Source of the DNA: Motilibacter rhizosphaerae
Lineage (GTDB): Bacteria; Actinomycetota; Actinomycetes; Motilibacterales; Motilibacteraceae
Length of the DNA: 64,000 bases
Reading direction: 5' to 3'
NCBI RefSeq assembly: GCF_004216915.1
Contig: NZ_SGXD01000001.1
Span: 496,001-560,000, forward strand
The notes below the pieces were generated by a model. The model saw only the letters and a program-made list of their open reading frames with translations, ran no database searches and was not told the DNA's origin. Shown here piece by piece: positions 1 through 8,941 of the stretch. The translations under genes and the position numbers were made by a program. Positions within the stretch are counted from its first letter, which is position 1; the number at the start of each line of letters is the position of its first letter.

Positions 1-736
1 TCTCGAGCGCGAGCGCCGGCAGCTCCGGGAGCACGACCTCGGCGAGCCCGGTCTCGACGAGCACCCGCAGGCCCGCCCGGGGGTGCGCGCCGAGCAGCAG
101 CTTGCTGAGCTCGGCCTGGACCCGCTCGGCCGAGACGATCTCCAGGCGCCCGGCCATGGCCCGCATCGCGTCGAGCACCTCGGGGGCGACGGCGAAGCCG
201 AGCTGGGAGGCGAACCGCGCGGCACGCAGCATCCGCAGCGGGTCGTCGGAGAACGAGTCCTCCGGCGCTCCCGGCGTGCGCAGGACCCGGGCGGCGAGGT
301 CCGCGCGGCCGTCGAAGGGGTCGACGAGCTCGAGCGCGGGCAGCGCGACGGCCATGGCGTTGACGCGGAAGTCGCGGCGCAGCAGGTCGCCCTCGAGCGA
401 GTCGCCGTAGGCCACCTCGGGCTTGCGCGACTCCCGGTCGTAGCTCTCCGACCGGTACGTCGTGATCTCCAGGTCCCAGCCGTCCCTGCGGGCCCCGACC
501 GTGCCGAAGGCGATCCCCACGTCCCAGACGGCCTCCGCCCAGCCCTTCAGCACCCGGAGCACCTGCTCGGGCCGCGCGTCGGTGGTGAAGTCCAGGTCGG
601 TGCCCACCCGGCCGAGCAGCGCGTCGCGCACGGGACCCCCGACGAGGGCCAGCGCGTGGCCCTCCGCGGCGAAGCGCCGGCCCAGCTCCTCGGCGACCGG
701 GGCGAAGGCGAGGGCGGGCGGGGGAGGTCCGGGCAC
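1..736 (-). CDS. pcnA: CCA tRNA nucleotidyltransferase (3' end cut by window edge)
   Basis: Adds or repairs the 3' CCA end of tRNAs. The translation carries the class II nucleotidyltransferase signature GGPVRDALLGR near residues 30-40, the DLDFTT metal-binding aspartate pair, a RRDFRVNAMA block and DPFDGRADL, all typical of this family. The start is GTG at 736: an in-frame TGA lies only two codons upstream, so no longer start exists. The C-terminal HD-type part lies beyond position 1. It sits divergently from the Nudix gene, the same arrangement as pcnA and mutT4 in mycobacteria. The head-domain assignment is firm; the C-terminal domain content is unknown here. Confidence 0.93.
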   Translation of the reverse strand, partial: MPGPPPPALAFAPVAEELGRRFAAEGHALALVGGPVRDALLGRVGTDLDFTTDARPEQVLRVLKGWAEAVWDVGIAFGTVGARRDGWDLEITTYRSESYDRESRKPEVAYGDSLEGDLLRRDFRVNAMAVALPALELVDPFDGRADLAARVLRTPGAPEDSFSDDPLRMLRAARFASQLGFAVAPEVLDAMRAMAGRLEIVSAERVQAELSKLLLGAHPRAGLRVLVETGLAEVVLPELPALALE

Positions 737-785
737 GGGACATCAGGGTACGGGGGCGGCCCGCCCCGCCGGCCGGGCGCCGGGG

Positions 786-1045
786 GCCCCGTTGATCGGG
801 GCCCCCGGTCGAACGGGCGTCAGCACGGTGGCACCTGCTCGAGGTCATCCCCACCCGCTCGCGGCGGCCCCCACGTGCTCGGCACCGCCCGTACCCGCCC
901 GTACCCGCCCGTCTCCGCCCGTCTCCGCGCGGCGCGCTGGCGCGTGCCGCCCCCGTTGATCGGGGGCCTCGATCAACTGGGGCTCGGTGCGGGGGCACCT
1001 GCTCGAGGTCACCCCCACCTGCTCGGGACGCCCCCCACCTGCTCG
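786..1045. repeat. Two diverged copies of a palindrome-containing intergenic repeat
   Basis: Copy 1 begins near 790 and copy 2 near 954, about 165 bp apart. Each copy starts with GTTGATCGGGG and later carries the shared 17-mer GCACCTGCTCGAGGTCA (831-847 and 995-1011), followed by further CACCTGCTCG-like repeats. In copy 2 the start is a perfect inverted repeat, GTTGATCG (955-962), a 7-nt loop and CGATCAAC (970-977). In copy 1 the second arm is degenerate. It resembles a dispersed REP-type element, but the family was not identified. Confidence 0.6.
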
Positions 1046-1122
1046 TCCCGCGCGCCGGGCGGACCCCTCCCCGGGAGCCCGGCGGTGCTCGCGGCGGACC
1101 GGGCTGCGGGGCGGCCGGCGGA

Positions 1123-1128
1123 TACCAT
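1123..1128 (+). promoter_or_regulatory. Leaderless -10 box for the Nudix gene
   Basis: TACCAT ends 6 nt before the ATG at 1135, so transcription would begin at or next to the start codon. No Shine-Dalgarno sequence is present, which agrees with a leaderless mRNA. Confidence 0.55.
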
Positions 1129-1134
1129 CGGGGC

Positions 1135-2073
1135 ATGGGTCGAGACGGGGAGGAGGGCGGGCAGGGCGCAGCGCCGGGCGGCGGCGCGCAGGTGCCGCAG
1201 CCGTCCTCGCCGGGCCGCCGGCCGCGCCGTGCCCGCCGCCCCGCGGGTCCTCCCCAGGAGGGGCGCGGAGCGCTCCCCGCCGCAGCAGCGCCCGCCCCGG
1301 CACCCGCTCCGGCTCCCGTCGACGCGGCCCCCGGGGGCACCCCGGGCACGTCGGGTCCGAGCGCCCCCGGGGCCGGCGAGCCCGGCGCAGCACCGCGCCG
1401 CCGCCGTCCCCGCCGACGGGCGGGACGAGGACGAGGTGGCTCCGCCACCACCGCTGCCGCGTCCCCCGCCGCGGAGGCAGCAGCGCCCGCGGCCCCCGCG
1501 CCCGGCGGCCGCTCCCGCCGCACGGGGGACCCCGCCGCCCAGCCCTCCCGCAGCCGGCAGCAGGGCGACGTCGGCGCAGGGCAGCCCGGGCAGCCCGCGG
1601 GCCGGCGGAGGGCCGGCGCGCCCCGGGATGCCGTGCGGCGGCGGCTGACCAAGGTCGAGGAGACGTCGGCCGGCGGGCTCGTCGTCGACCTCGCGCAGCG
1701 GCGGGCCGCGCTGATCGGGCGCCTCGACCGCCGCGGGCGCCTGCTCTGGTCGCTGCCCAAGGGCCACATCGAGGCCGGCGAGACGAGCGAGGACGCCGCC
1801 GTCCGCGAGGTCGAGGAGGAGACCGGCATCCGCGGGGCGGTGATGGCGCCGCTGGGGACCGTCGACTTCTGGTTCGTCGCCGAGGACCGCCGCGTGCACA
1901 AGACCGTGCACCACTACCTGCTCGAGGCCCTCGGGGGCGAGCTGTCCGACGCGGACGTCGAGGTCACGGAGGTGGCCTGGGTCCCGCTCGACCAGGTGCG
2001 GGAGCGGCTCGCCTACGACGGCGAGCGCCGGCTCGTCGACGCGGCGCGCGAGCTGCTCTCGGACACGGCGTGA
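1135..2073 (+). CDS. Nudix hydrolase, MutT4-like
   Basis: Predicted Nudix hydrolase of 312 aa that cleaves nucleoside-diphosphate-linked substrates. Residues 1 to about 170 are a low-complexity Arg/Pro/Ala-rich tail. The catalytic domain follows from about 173 (ETSAGG). The Nudix box starts near residue 210: GHIEAGE, then REVEEETGI, which matches GX5EX7REUXEEXGU. The family relative in Mycobacterium (mutT4) also has a basic N-terminal extension and lies in the same place, so the long start is kept. Its stop overlaps the GTG of the DUF6049 gene by 4 bp, suggesting translational coupling. The natural substrate is not known. Confidence 0.9.
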   Translation: MGRDGEEGGQGAAPGGGAQVPQPSSPGRRPRRARRPAGPPQEGRGALPAAAAPAPAPAPAPVDAAPGGTPGTSGPSAPGAGEPGAAPRRRRPRRRAGRGRGGSATTAAASPAAEAAAPAAPAPGGRSRRTGDPAAQPSRSRQQGDVGAGQPGQPAGRRRAGAPRDAVRRRLTKVEETSAGGLVVDLAQRRAALIGRLDRRGRLLWSLPKGHIEAGETSEDAAVREVEEETGIRGAVMAPLGTVDFWFVAEDRRVHKTVHHYLLEALGGELSDADVEVTEVAWVPLDQVRERLAYDGERRLVDAARELLSDTA

Positions 2074-4244
2074 CGCGGCGCGCCCGCGCGGCCGTCCCCG
2101 CCGCCGCCGTCCTGGGCGCGCTGCTCCTCGTGGGGCCGCTGGGCGCCGTGTCCGCGGCCCCGGCGAGCGCGCCGGGCGGCTCCACCGCGGGGAGCGCCGC
2201 CCCCACCAGCGCGACCACCGGCACGCCGCCGGCCCAGCAGGCGAGCGTCGTCCTGCGCGGGGTGAGCCCGCAGGTCACCCGCCCGGGAGAGGGCGTGACG
2301 ATCACGGGCAGCGTGGTGGCCTCGGTGCCGCTCACCGAGGTCTCCGTCCGCGTCTGGCTCCGTCGCGACGTCCCCGCCCCGGCCCAGCTCTCCACCGCGC
2401 GCACCGCGCGGCGGGCCGAGGGCACGCCCGTGCTCCAGGTCCCCCTCGTCGCCTCCCTCGCGGCCGACGGCAGCGCCCGGTTCCGCGTGACGCTGCCTGC
2501 CGACCGGCTCGCCGGCGGGCCCGACGTCCGGGTCCGCCTCGTCTACCTCGAGGTCCGTGCCCGCTCGGGGGCGGGACTGCACACCGCGGGGGTCCGCGCC
2601 GTACCCCTGCCGTGGGCGCCGGCCGCCGAGGTCCAGCAGGCGACGTCGCTGGCCGTGGTCGTGCCGTTCACCAGCGCGGCCCGCCGTACGGCGGACGGCG
2701 CGTTCCTCGACGACGGGCTCGTCCGCGACGCAGCGCCAGGGGGCCGGCTGCGCCGCCTGCTCGCGGCGGCCGACGGCCAGACCCTGGCGGTCGACCCGAT
2801 GGTCGCCGAGGACCTCGCCGTCCTCGCCGCGCCCGGCGGGTGGCCGCTGCTCGTCGGCGGTCGCACCGTCACCCAGCCGCAGGACCCCGACGCGGCCGCC
2901 CTGCTCGCCGACCTGAAGACCCGCGCCGCGCAGGCCGGGGCCGTGACCCTGCTGCCCTACGGCGACGTCGACGCGGCGGCCCTGGTCACCGCCGGCCGCC
3001 GGGGCGACCTCACCAGCGCCGTGCGCACGGCGGAGCGCGTCGCGGCGAGCTACCTCGCCCCCGGCCTCCGCGTCGAGGTCGCGCTCCCGGAGTCCGCCGG
3101 CTCCACCAGCGCGCTCGCCACCGCCGTCAGCGGGGCCTGGTCCGCCGCCGGCGTGCGCCGGGTGGCCGCGCCGGACACGCTGCTCCCGCCCGCCCAGGGC
3201 GCCGAGCCCCCGAGCCCGGTCACGCTGGAGGTCGCCGACAGCGCCACCGAGGTCCCGGCGCTCGCCGTCTCGACCGAGCTCTCCGACGCCCTGGTCGCGC
3301 CCGGCGCCGACCCCGTCGGGACCCTGCAGGACGCGCTCGGGGCGACGGCCATGCACACAGCGGAGCTGCCGTCGCGCCCACGCGGCGTGCTGCTGGTCCT
3401 CCCCCGCGACTGGGACCCCCGGGCCTCGTGGGTCACGGCCCTCCGCGCGGTGCTCCGCGCACCGTGGGTGCTCCCGACGACGCTGCACGCGCTCGCCACC
3501 GAGCCCGTCACCCGGACGGCCGTCGTCGACGAGGTGCCGGCGGCCCGGGGGGCGCTCGCCCGCGCGTACCTCCAGCAGGTCGCCCGCCACGCCCTCGCCG
3601 GCGCGGCCTTCGCCCGGGTGCTCGGCAGCACGGGCGACGCGCAGCGCCTCACCAGGGCGTACGCGCTGGAGCAGCTGCGCCTCGAGGCCCGCTCCGGCGA
3701 CGGCCCCGCGCTGCTGCGGGCGTCCTCCGAGGCCCTCGACGCCCGCGAGTCGAGCATCGAGGTCGTCGTCAACAGCCGCGTCACGGTGCCCGCGTCCGGC
3801 CGCTTCCCCGTGACGCTGCGCAACACCTCGTCGCGGCGCGTGCGCGTGGCGCTGTGGTTCGACGGGTCGGTCCGCGTCCGCCTGCGCAACACCGGCGTCG
3901 TCAGCATCGCCCCGGGCAAGCCGGTGACGGTCGAGATCGCGACCGCGAGCAGCGCCAACGGCCGCGCCACCGTCCAGGCGTTCCTCGTGACGCCCAACGG
4001 CAAGCCGTTCGGCACGCCGGTCTTCCTGCACCTGACGGTCCGCGGCGCGGGCGGCCCGGCCAAGGCGGTCGTCGGGGGTGCCGCGGTCGTCTTCGTGCTC
4101 GCCCTCTCGCTGCGGATCGTGCGCCGCCGCCGGCTCCCGGGGATCCCCGAGCGGGGCACCGGCAGCGTCGACGCGGGTCCGCCGAGCGGCACGGACGAGC
4201 AGGAGGCGCCGGTCACGGGCGCCCGAGGAGGAGCGCAGCGGTGA
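2070..4244 (+). CDS. DUF6049 family secreted/membrane-anchored protein
   Basis: A protein of 724 aa. An N-terminal hydrophobic segment ([21 protein letters not shown]) is followed by a Ser/Thr/Ala-rich stretch, a long extracytoplasmic region and one C-terminal transmembrane helix near residues 665-685, ending with a basic cytoplasmic tail (RRRRL). This topology and the position between the MutT4-like gene and murJ match the Rv3909-type DUF6049 family. GTG at 2070 overlaps the upstream TGA, and the gene's own TGA overlaps the murJ GTG. The biochemical function is unknown; context points to the cell envelope, possibly peptidoglycan export. Confidence 0.88.
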   Translation: MTRRARAAVPAAAVLGALLLVGPLGAVSAAPASAPGGSTAGSAAPTSATTGTPPAQQASVVLRGVSPQVTRPGEGVTITGSVVASVPLTEVSVRVWLRRDVPAPAQLSTARTARRAEGTPVLQVPLVASLAADGSARFRVTLPADRLAGGPDVRVRLVYLEVRARSGAGLHTAGVRAVPLPWAPAAEVQQATSLAVVVPFTSAARRTADGAFLDDGLVRDAAPGGRLRRLLAAADGQTLAVDPMVAEDLAVLAAPGGWPLLVGGRTVTQPQDPDAAALLADLKTRAAQAGAVTLLPYGDVDAAALVTAGRRGDLTSAVRTAERVAASYLAPGLRVEVALPESAGSTSALATAVSGAWSAAGVRRVAAPDTLLPPAQGAEPPSPVTLEVADSATEVPALAVSTELSDALVAPGADPVGTLQDALGATAMHTAELPSRPRGVLLVLPRDWDPRASWVTALRAVLRAPWVLPTTLHALATEPVTRTAVVDEVPAARGALARAYLQQVARHALAGAAFARVLGSTGDAQRLTRAYALEQLRLEARSGDGPALLRASSEALDARESSIEVVVNSRVTVPASGRFPVTLRNTSSRRVRVALWFDGSVRVRLRNTGVVSIAPGKPVTVEIATASSANGRATVQAFLVTPNGKPFGTPVFLHLTVRGAGGPAKAVVGGAAVVFVLALSLRIVRRRRLPGIPERGTGSVDAGPPSGTDEQEAPVTGARGGAQR

Positions 4245-5872
4245 GCACGAGCCTGGTCCGGTCCAGCGGGGTCATGGCCCTCGGCACGGTCGCCTCGCGG
4301 CTGCTGGGCTTCGTCCGCAACATCGTCCTCGCCGCCGCCATCGGCACCTCGGTCGTCGGCGAGACCTTCGCGGTCGCCAACACCGTGCCCAACATGGTCT
4401 ACCTGCTCGTCGTCGGCGGCGTCATCAACGCGGTCTTCGTCCCGCAGCTCGTCCGGGCGGCGAAGGAGCACCCCGACGGCGGCAAGGCCTACACCGACCG
4501 GCTGCTCACCGTGACCGTGCTCGGCCTGCTCGCGCTCACCGTCGTCGCGACCGTCGCCGCGCCGCTCATCGTCGACCTGGTCTACGACGGGCCGGCCGGC
4601 GGGCGCCCGCTGGCGGTCCTGCTCGCCTACTGGTGCCTGCCGCAGATCTTCTTCTACGGCGTCTACACCGTGCTCGGCCAGGTGCTCAACGCGCGCGGCA
4701 GCTTCGGGCCGATGATGTGGGCCCCGATCGCCAACAACGTCGTCGCCATCGCCGTGGGGCTGCTCCTGCTCGGCGCGTCGCTCGACCCGAGCCGGCCCGC
4801 GACCGTCTCCAGCGCGACCACCACGCTGCTCGGGGCCGGCACCACGCTCGGCGTCGTCGTCCAGGCCGTGGTGCTGCTGCCCGTGCTGCGCCGCACCGGC
4901 TACACCTGGACACCGCGGCTCGACCTGCGCGGCTCCGGTCTCGGCAAGGCCGCCTCGCTGGCGCGCTGGACGATCGGGTTCGTCCTCGTCAACCAGGCGG
5001 CGTACGTCGTGGTGACCCGGCTGTCGACCTCCGCGCTCGCCGACTACGCGCGAACCGTGCCGCGCGGGCACCACGTGCGCGGGGTGGGCATCGCGGCGTA
5101 CCAGAACGCGTACCTCTTCTTCATGCTCCCGCACGCCGTCGTGACCGTCTCGCTCGTCACCGCGCTGCTCCCCGCCATGAGCTCGTACGCCGCGGACGAC
5201 GACGTGCGCGGCGTGCGCCGCCTGCTCTCCCGCACCCTGCGCCTGGTGACGGTCGCGGTCGTGCCGGCCTCCGCGGGGCTCGTGCTGCTGGGCAGCTCGA
5301 TCGGCGGCGTGCTGTTCAGCCACGGGGACAACGACCGCGCCGACGGCTCCTACGTCGGGCTGCTGCTGGCGGCGTTCGCCGCCGGCCTCGTGCCCTTCGC
5401 CTTCCACCACGTGCTGCTGCGCTCGTTCTACGCCTACGAGGACACCCGCACGCCGTTCCGCATCGCGTGCGGCGTCTCCGCCACCAACGTCGTGCTCGCC
5501 CTGCTCGTGACGCCGTTCGTGCCGGCGGAGTGGCGGACCTTCGCCCTCGCCTGCGCGTACGCCGCGAGCTACTGGGTCGCGCTGTGCATCACCGGCTCCC
5601 TCGCCCTGCGCAAGCTCGGCCCGCTCGACGGCTCGCCCACGGTGCGGACCCTCGTGCGCACCGTGCTCGCCGCGGCGGCGGGGACGGTCGTCGGTGCCGT
5701 GGTGCTCCACGTGCTGCGCGACCTCGCGCCGTCGGCGTCCACCGCGGTGGTCCTGCCCGAGGCCGCGCTCGCCGGGCTCGCGCTCGTGCTCGTCTACCTC
5801 GCCGCCTGCGCCCGCATGCACGTCCGCGAGGTCCCCGAGCTCGTCGCCGCGCTCACCCGGCGAGGTCGCTGA
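4241..5872 (+). CDS. murJ: Murein biosynthesis integral membrane protein MurJ (lipid II flippase)
   Basis: Multi-spanning protein of 543 aa of the MOP exporter superfamily, expected to flip lipid II across the plasma membrane. The N-terminus has the family pattern SGVMALGTVASRLLGFVRN, followed by NTVPNMVYLLVVGG. Repeated hydrophobic helices run to the end, and length is usual for the short, kinase-free form. In Mycobacterium tuberculosis MviN carries a fused C-terminal pseudokinase; here that part is a separate gene directly downstream. The GTG start overlaps the DUF6049 stop (GTGA). It likely belongs to the same transcript as the two genes before it. Confidence 0.95.
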   Translation: MSTSLVRSSGVMALGTVASRLLGFVRNIVLAAAIGTSVVGETFAVANTVPNMVYLLVVGGVINAVFVPQLVRAAKEHPDGGKAYTDRLLTVTVLGLLALTVVATVAAPLIVDLVYDGPAGGRPLAVLLAYWCLPQIFFYGVYTVLGQVLNARGSFGPMMWAPIANNVVAIAVGLLLLGASLDPSRPATVSSATTTLLGAGTTLGVVVQAVVLLPVLRRTGYTWTPRLDLRGSGLGKAASLARWTIGFVLVNQAAYVVVTRLSTSALADYARTVPRGHHVRGVGIAAYQNAYLFFMLPHAVVTVSLVTALLPAMSSYAADDDVRGVRRLLSRTLRLVTVAVVPASAGLVLLGSSIGGVLFSHGDNDRADGSYVGLLLAAFAAGLVPFAFHHVLLRSFYAYEDTRTPFRIACGVSATNVVLALLVTPFVPAEWRTFALACAYAASYWVALCITGSLALRKLGPLDGSPTVRTLVRTVLAAAAGTVVGAVVLHVLRDLAPSASTAVVLPEAALAGLALVLVYLAACARMHVREVPELVAALTRRGR

Positions 5873-5891
5873 CGCCGAGCGGAGCGCCGCC

Positions 5892-5897
5892 TACAGT
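5892..5897 (+). promoter_or_regulatory. Leaderless -10 box for the pseudokinase gene
   Basis: TACAGT lies 6 nt before the GTG at 5904 in the 31-bp gap after murJ. This implies that the pseudokinase gene has its own leaderless transcript in addition to any read-through. Confidence 0.5.
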
Positions 5898-5903
5898 GGG
5901 CCC

Positions 5904-7313
5904 GTGGCGCGGAGCCGGGAGAGCCCGGGGGTGCTCGTGGCCGGGCGGTACCGCCTCGTCGACGCCCTCGGCGACCCGCACGCCCGCGAACCCCTCCACC
6001 GCTGGCGGGCGCACGACGAGCTGCTCGGCCGCCCCGTCACGCTGAGCATCGTCCCTCCGGGCCCCGAGGCCGCCGCCACGCTCGCGGGGGCCCGCGCGGC
6101 CGCCCTGCTCACCTGCGCCTCGGCCGTGCGGGTGCTCGACGTGCTCGACGACGTCCCCGACGGGGGGCACGCCGGCGCGGTCGTCAGCGAGTGGGTGGAG
6201 GGCGAGGACCTCGAGAGCGTGCTGCTGCGCGAGGGGCCGCTCGGCAGCGAGCTGGCCGTCAGCGTCGGGCTCGCCGCGACCGAGCTGCTGGCGGAGCTGC
6301 CCGACCCCCGCGCCGCCCGGCTGCGCCCCGCCGATGTGCTCGTCTGCCCGGACGGCCGCGTCTGCCTCGCCCTCGACCGCTCCGGGTACGCGCCGGCCGC
6401 CGGCCCGACCCCCACGGCCTGCGTCGCCGCGCTCGTCTACGCCGCGCTCACCGCCCGCTGGCCGCTGCCCGGCCTCACCGCGCTGCCCCCCGCGCCCGCG
6501 CTCGACGGGCGGACCGCTCCGCACCACGTGCGCGCCGGGCTGGACCCCCGCCTCGACGCGCTCGTCGAGGACGCGCTCGGCGGCGGCGGCCCGGACCTCC
6601 CCGGTCTCGCCGACCAGCTGGGCGCCCTGCGCCGGCCACCCGCCCCCGAGCCGCTCCCCGGCTCCCGGCGCAGGATCGCGCTGGTGCTCCCGGTCGTCGT
6701 GGGCCTCGTCCTCGCCACCGGGCTCGCGCTGCTCGCCTGGCAGCTCTCCCGCAGCGTCACCCGGGACAGCGGCACCCCGCCGGCCGTGCGGCAGCGCTCC
6801 TCCGCGTCCGCCTCGCCCACCCCCACGCCCTCCGCGCCCGCTGCCACCTCCGGCGTGCTGGCCGTCGCCGGCGTGCGCGCCGTCGACCCGTTCGGCGACG
6901 GGACCGAGGGCACCGGGACCGAGGCGCTCGTGCTCGACGACGACCCGGCGACGGCGTGGCGCACGTCCGCGTACTTCCGGCGTCCGGACTTCGGCGGGCT
7001 CAAGCGCGGCCTCGGCCTCGTGCTGGATCTGCCCGCGCCCGCCTCGGTCAGCTCCGTCGAGGTGGACATGACGGTTCCGGGAGCGGCGTACGAGGTGTGG
7101 GGCAGCGACGTCCCCCTCGACCGCCCGCCGGCCGGGACCCCCCTCGGACGGGTGGAGTCGGCTGGCCTGCAGGAGCGGGTGCCCCTGCGTGCCGGCCCGT
7201 CCGTGCGCTGGGTGCTGCTGTGGTTCCGCTCCCTGCCTCCCGCACGGGACCGCGCCGGGGCGTACCGCGCCGAGGTGACGACGGTGCGGCTCACCGGGAC
7301 GCCCGCCCGGTGA
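5904..7313 (+). CDS. Membrane pseudokinase, MviN C-terminal-like, with extracellular domain
   Basis: A protein of 469 aa. Residues about 12-250 follow the fold order of a Ser/Thr kinase (GRYRLVDALGD at the start) but lack a glycine-rich loop, the HRD catalytic loop (LRPADVLV is in its place) and a DFG motif, so catalysis is unlikely. A transmembrane helix spans about 258-281, a Pro/Ser/Thr linker follows, and the last ~150 residues (from GVLAVAGVRAVDPFGDG) look like a discoidin- or carbohydrate-binding-type beta domain. In mycobacteria the equivalent region is the C-terminus of MviN and binds FhaA when phosphorylated. FhaA and PknB are also encoded in this window, so a similar role is inferred. 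Confidence 0.85.
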   Translation: MARSRESPGVLVAGRYRLVDALGDPHAREPLHRWRAHDELLGRPVTLSIVPPGPEAAATLAGARAAALLTCASAVRVLDVLDDVPDGGHAGAVVSEWVEGEDLESVLLREGPLGSELAVSVGLAATELLAELPDPRAARLRPADVLVCPDGRVCLALDRSGYAPAAGPTPTACVAALVYAALTARWPLPGLTALPPAPALDGRTAPHHVRAGLDPRLDALVEDALGGGGPDLPGLADQLGALRRPPAPEPLPGSRRRIALVLPVVVGLVLATGLALLAWQLSRSVTRDSGTPPAVRQRSSASASPTPTPSAPAATSGVLAVAGVRAVDPFGDGTEGTGTEALVLDDDPATAWRTSAYFRRPDFGGLKRGLGLVLDLPAPASVSSVEVDMTVPGAAYEVWGSDVPLDRPPAGTPLGRVESAGLQERVPLRAGPSVRWVLLWFRSLPPARDRAGAYRAEVTTVRLTGTPAR

Positions 7314-7894
7314 GCGTCGCACTCGGTGACCTGCTCGACTCCGAGCTCGCGGCACGGGCCGCGGAGGGCGACCGCGAGGCGTTCGGCGAGCTCGTCCGGC
7401 GCCACCGCGACCGGCTGTGGGCCGTGGCGCTGCGTACGCTGGGCGACCGGGAGGAGGCCGCCGACGCCGTGCAGGACGGGCTGGTCAACGCCTACCGGGC
7501 GGTCCTCGCCGGTGGCTACCGCGGCGACGCGGCGGTCACCACGTGGCTGCACCGCATCGTCGTCAACGCCTGCCTGGACCGGGTGCGGCGGCGCCAGTCC
7601 CGCCCCGTCGTGCCGCTCGTGCGGGCGGACGGCTCGGAGCACGACGTCCCCACCAGCAGGGACGCGGTGGGGCAGCACGAGGACCGCCTCGACCTGGCGC
7701 GGGCGCTCGCGACCCTCCCGGAGGAGCAGCGCGCCGCGCTGGTCCTCGTCGACGTGCAGGGGATGAGCGTGCGCGAGGCGGCCGCGGTGCTCGAGGTCGC
7801 CGAGGGCACGGTCAAGAGCCGGTGCGCGCGCGGCCGCGCCCGGCTCCTGCCGCTGCTCGCGCCCGGCCGCCGCGCCGAGGGAACCGCGCCGTGA
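7310..7894 (+). CDS. sigM: ECF RNA polymerase sigma factor, SigM-like
   Basis: ECF sigma factor of 194 aa. Region 2 covers ELAARAAEGDREAFGELVRRHRDRLW through YRGDAAVTTWLHRIVVNACLDRVRRR. Region 4 covers LPEEQRAALVLVDVQGMSVREAA and the helix-turn-helix VAEGTVKSRCARGR. GTG at 7310 overlaps the pseudokinase stop by 4 bp. The following gene encodes a zinc-finger membrane anti-sigma factor, so activity is presumably held by that partner at the membrane. Position before trxB-trxA matches sigM in mycobacteria, where the regulon includes envelope and redox genes; regulation of the neighbours here is inferred only. Confidence 0.93.
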   Translation: MSVALGDLLDSELAARAAEGDREAFGELVRRHRDRLWAVALRTLGDREEAADAVQDGLVNAYRAVLAGGYRGDAAVTTWLHRIVVNACLDRVRRRQSRPVVPLVRADGSEHDVPTSRDAVGQHEDRLDLARALATLPEEQRAALVLVDVQGMSVREAAAVLEVAEGTVKSRCARGRARLLPLLAPGRRAEGTAP

Positions 7895-7940
7895 GCCGGG
7901 CCGTCGGAGCAGTGCAGGGACGACCGGGAGGGGGGCGGCC

Positions 7941-8861
7941 GTGAGCGACGAGCCCACTCCCCGGCGCCCCCTCGACGAGGAGCAGGGCGGCGAGCACCTC
8001 GACGCCGACACCGCGGCGGACCTCGCCGCCGGGCTGCTCGAGCCCGAGCAGGAGCGGCGCTGGCAGGCGCACGTCTCTGGCTGCGCGGCCTGCCAGGACC
8101 TGCTCGCGCGGCTCGCCGCCGTCTCCGCGGCCCTCGCCGGCTGGGCGGCGGAGCCGCTCCCCGCGGACGTCGCCGCGCGCGTCGACGCCGCGCTCGACGA
8201 GGTCGACCCGGTGCCCGCCCCGCGGGTGGTCCACCTGGCTCCCGTCCGCCGGCAGCCCCCGCGCGGGCTGGGCCCGCTGCTCGCGCTCGCCGCCTCCCTG
8301 GTCCTCGTCGTGGGCGGGCTGTCGTGGGCCGTGCGCAGCGGCGGCTCGTCGTCGAGGTCCGACTCCGGCTCCTCGGCCGCCGGCGCGGCCACGGGGGCCC
8401 TCGCGAGCGCGGCTCCCGCGGGTGGCGGGGCCGGCGGCGGCTCGTCGACCGCCGCCGGGGCGTCCGCCGCGTCCTCGGTGGCGTCCTCCGCGGGTGCCGA
8501 CGCTGCAGCGCCGGTCGCCCCAGCCGCCTCGGGAGCGGCCCGCTCGTCCGCGGGGCGCCAGTCGGCGTCCGGCACGGCGTACCCCTCGGAGGCGGCGGCG
8601 CTCGCGCGCACGGCGCGCCACCTGCTCGACCGCAGCGAGGAGAGCTCGGGCCCGTCCCCCAGCGGCGGCGGCAGCGACGACGCCTCCTGCCTGCCCGCGC
8701 TCGGCCGCCCGGCGCCGGAGCTGGTCGACCGGGGCACGTACGCCGGGCGTCCCGCGCTGCTCGTCGTCCAGCGGCTCGGCGACGGCCGGCTGCGCCTCTC
8801 GGTGCTGGCCGCGGACTGCGGCGCGGCCCCCCGGCTGCTGCTGCGCCGCGTGGTGCCGTAG
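7941..8861 (+). CDS. Membrane anti-sigma factor with zinc-finger motif
   Basis: A protein of 306 aa and the likely partner of the SigM-like factor just upstream. The cytoplasmic N-terminus has a ZAS-type motif: His44, Cys48 and Cys51 (HVSGCAAC). A transmembrane helix lies near residues 109-131 ([17 protein letters not shown]). A long Ser/Ala/Gly-rich linker leads to an extracytoplasmic C-terminal domain containing two cysteines (ASCLPAL and AADCGAAP) that could form a disulphide. GTG at 7941 has a purine-rich GGGAGGGGGG stretch 5 nt upstream. Corresponds in position to the SigM anti-sigma gene of mycobacteria, but the extracellular domain is not recognised. Confidence 0.85.
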   Translation: MSDEPTPRRPLDEEQGGEHLDADTAADLAAGLLEPEQERRWQAHVSGCAACQDLLARLAAVSAALAGWAAEPLPADVAARVDAALDEVDPVPAPRVVHLAPVRRQPPRGLGPLLALAASLVLVVGGLSWAVRSGGSSSRSDSGSSAAGAATGALASAAPAGGGAGGGSSTAAGASAASSVASSAGADAAAPVAPAASGAARSSAGRQSASGTAYPSEAAALARTARHLLDRSEESSGPSPSGGGSDDASCLPALGRPAPELVDRGTYAGRPALLVVQRLGDGRLRLSVLAADCGAAPRLLLRRVVP

Positions 8862-8941
8862 GGAATGCCCGCCCCCTAGCATCGGTTCTCCGGGGTGCGC
8901 CGGACGACACCGGCGCCGGACTTGCCGTGGAGGACCTGCAG

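Larger units (their letters stand above)
737..1134. other. Divergent intergenic region, pcnA / Nudix gene
   Basis: About 400 bp with no convincing gene. It holds two diverged copies of a roughly 100-bp repeat (see the repeat entry), a short run of CCCGTACC and CCCGTCTC direct repeats at about 898-935, and a leaderless-type -10 box in front of the Nudix gene. Open frames crossing it are arginine- and proline-rich with no domain and look like GC artefacts. Confidence 0.6.

Noticed and set aside
987-2069. N-terminal extension of the DUF6049 frame through the Nudix gene
   Set aside because: The extension is Arg-rich shadow of the Nudix gene. GTG 2070 gives a proper signal peptide and a 4-bp overlap.
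8861-8882. GGGAAT...TAGCAT upstream of trxB considered as a SigM promoter
   Set aside because: The spacing of about 10 bp is too short for an ECF -35/-10 pair and the -10 does not fit the ECF pattern.
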